From Pedobacter changchengzhani (GTDB lineage Bacteria > Bacteroidota > Bacteroidia > Sphingobacteriales > Sphingobacteriaceae), in assembly GCF_004354365.1 (NCBI RefSeq), contig NZ_SJCY01000001.1, forward strand, positions 496,001-560,000: a stretch of DNA of 64,000 bases. Direction: 5' to 3'. How positions within the stretch are numbered: position 1 is the stretch's first letter; each line of letters begins with the position of its first letter. Positions 62,672 through 64,000 of this stretch are shown piece after piece. The notes under the pieces are model-generated. The model was not told the DNA's origin. It worked only from the letters and a program-made list of their open reading frames with translations, and did not search any database. The position numbers and the translations under genes are program-made.

Positions 62672-64000
62672 ATGTTAGAATTTTTAGCTAAGGTTTTCGG
62701 AAGTAAATCACAAAGAGATATAAAAACAATACAGCCGCTGGTTGTTAAAATAAATGAAGAATACGCTAAGTTATCTTCTATAAGCAATGATGAATTGCGG
62801 GCGAAAACAATAGAATTTAAAGGAAGAATTTCTGCTTTTTTAACTGATATTGATGGAAGAATTGCTGCGCTAAAAACCGAGGCTGAAAGCGATGATTTAG
62901 ATCTTCATCAAAAAACGGCACTTTACGATCAGGTTGATGCTTTAGGTAAAGAGCGCGATGTGGAATTAGAAAAAGTTCTTTTGGAAATTCTACCTGAGGC
63001 TTTTGCAGTGGTTAAAGAAACTTCTCACCGATTAAGCGAGAACGATTTCTTAGAAGTTACCGCTACACAATTCGATCGCGATTACGCAGCACGTAAAGAC
63101 AATGTAAAAATTATTGGTGATAAAGCACAATGGGCAAATCGTTGGGATGCAGCCGGAACCGAAGTGGTTTGGAATATGGTGCACTACGACGTGCAGTTAA
63201 TTGGTGGTGTGGTTTTACACAGCGGTAAAATTGCCGAAATGGCGACTGGTGAAGGTAAAACCTTAGTAAGTACATTGCCTGCTTATCTTAATGCTTTGGC
63301 CGGTAAAGGTGTACACATAGTAACCGTGAATGATTATTTAGCGCGTAGAGATAGTGAGTGGAATGGTCCTTTATTCGAATTCCATGGTTTAAGTGTAGAT
63401 TGTATTGATAAGCACGAGCCAAACTCAGAAGAAAGAAGAAAAGCTTATGCAGCTGATATTACCTACGGCACAAACAACGAATTTGGTTTCGATTATCTGC
63501 GTGACAATATGGCGCAAACTCCAGATCAATTGGTGCAAGGTAAATTGCATTTTGCAATGGTGGATGAGGTCGATTCAGTTTTAATTGATGATGCGCGGAC
63601 GCCATTAATTATTTCAGGTCCAATTCCGCATGGCGATCAACATGAGTTTTACGATTTAAAACCGCGTATTGAGCGTTTGGTTAATGCGCAAAAAGCTTAC
63701 GTTTCTTCTGCATTAAACGAAGCAAAGAAATTAATAAATGCTGGGAATTCTGGCACCGAAGAAGGTGAAGGTGGTTTGGCGCTATTGCGTGCTTTCCGTG
63801 GTTTGCCAAAAAATAAGGCGTTAATAAAATTCTTGAGTGAAAGTGGTGTACGTGGTTTGTTATTAAAAACAGAAAACCATTACATGTCCGATCAATCTAA
63901 GAATATGCCGAAGGTAGATTCAGAATTGTTTTTCTACATCGACGAGAAAAATAATCAGGTTGAACTAACAGAAAAAGGTATTGAATTAATTACCCAATCG
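62672..64000 (+). CDS. secA: Preprotein translocase subunit SecA, N-terminal part (partial)
   Basis: The frame from the ATG at 62672 remains open to the last base (443 codons), so the gene continues past the window. SecA is the ATPase that drives proteins through SecYEG. Visible marks are [16 protein letters not shown], Walker [35 protein letters not shown] and the DEAD-type motif [19 protein letters not shown]. The preprotein cross-linking region has begun by the window edge. An N-terminal insertion ([20 protein letters not shown]) fits Bacteroidota SecA. Confidence 0.96.
   Translation, partial: MLEFLAKVFGSKSQRDIKTIQPLVVKINEEYAKLSSISNDELRAKTIEFKGRISAFLTDIDGRIAALKTEAESDDLDLHQKTALYDQVDALGKERDVELEKVLLEILPEAFAVVKETSHRLSENDFLEVTATQFDRDYAARKDNVKIIGDKAQWANRWDAAGTEVVWNMVHYDVQLIGGVVLHSGKIAEMATGEGKTLVSTLPAYLNALAGKGVHIVTVNDYLARRDSEWNGPLFEFHGLSVDCIDKHEPNSEERRKAYAADITYGTNNEFGFDYLRDNMAQTPDQLVQGKLHFAMVDEVDSVLIDDARTPLIISGPIPHGDQHEFYDLKPRIERLVNAQKAYVSSALNEAKKLINAGNSGTEEGEGGLALLRAFRGLPKNKALIKFLSESGVRGLLLKTENHYMSDQSKNMPKVDSELFFYIDEKNNQVELTEKGIELITQS

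Overview
The window is a stretch of AT-rich bacterial chromosome. It reads as Bacteroidota, most likely Sphingobacteriaceae and Pedobacter-like. This rests on several signs: near-perfect TAnnTTTG -7 promoter boxes with TTG/TTTG about 19 bases upstream, start codons that follow them very closely with no clear Shine-Dalgarno sequence, and typical gene content (DUF2723 membrane protein, FabV, YpdA-type reductase, DUF2027-Smr protein, ClpS, CruF/CrtW carotenoid genes). The genus is an inference; nothing in the window proves it.

Layout. 1-1.7 kb: the end of a WYL regulator, a RhuM-Fic/Doc fusion protein and a possible 36-residue gene. 1.9-4.6 kb: rlmD, a hypothetical gene and a phosphoribosyltransferase. 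4.8-8.8 kb: a compact carotenoid and isoprenoid run (acyltransferase, glycosyltransferase, CruF-like protein, ispH, CrtW-like ketolase), followed by hemH. 10.2-16.2 kb: envelope sugar genes (waaA on the minus strand, then ugd, a UDP-glucuronate decarboxylase-like gene, galE and two tandem paralogues of unknown function). 16.2-20.2 kb: an ABC-type permease, an A-type Fe-S carrier, a membrane-anchored hypothetical and a catalytic-only methylmalonyl-CoA mutase subunit. 20.3-25 kb: dnaA with a perfect DnaA box upstream, a NUDIX hydrolase, a hypothetical and a LemA-TPM-TPM operon. 25-34 kb: an SF1 helicase, an MFS transporter, small membrane proteins, pth, a TPR protein, recF and a DciA-like gene. 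34-43.7 kb: two FKBP isomerases, ndk, a DHH phosphoesterase, TatD, asparaginase, a YpdA-like reductase, a polyprenyl synthase and TerC. 43.7-47.6 kb: a repeat-rich zone around fabV and accA. 47.6-60.3 kb: DUF2723, tRNA-Gln, prs, rplY, dinB, pdxA, rsmA, a toxin-antitoxin pair, clpS, fabH and a Smr protein. 60.3-62.3 kb: a type II restriction-modification pair. The window ends inside secA.

Most coding content is ordinary housekeeping. The unusual material is mainly between the genes. Several families of degenerate, word-like repeats lie at gene borders. Some have entered reading frames (waaA, ugd, the UXS-like gene), and one supplies a promoter element for rlmD. A second dispersed element, with GCTAGCGTTA-like and AACGCCCAAA landmarks, occurs three times, each time just downstream of a gene. 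A third locus, next to fabV, carries a duplicated fabV 3' end together with tandem copies of a roughly 96-base hairpin element. The best candidates for accessory function are the RhuM-Doc protein, the toxin-antitoxin pair, and the restriction-modification pair whose methyltransferase carries its own helix-turn-helix.
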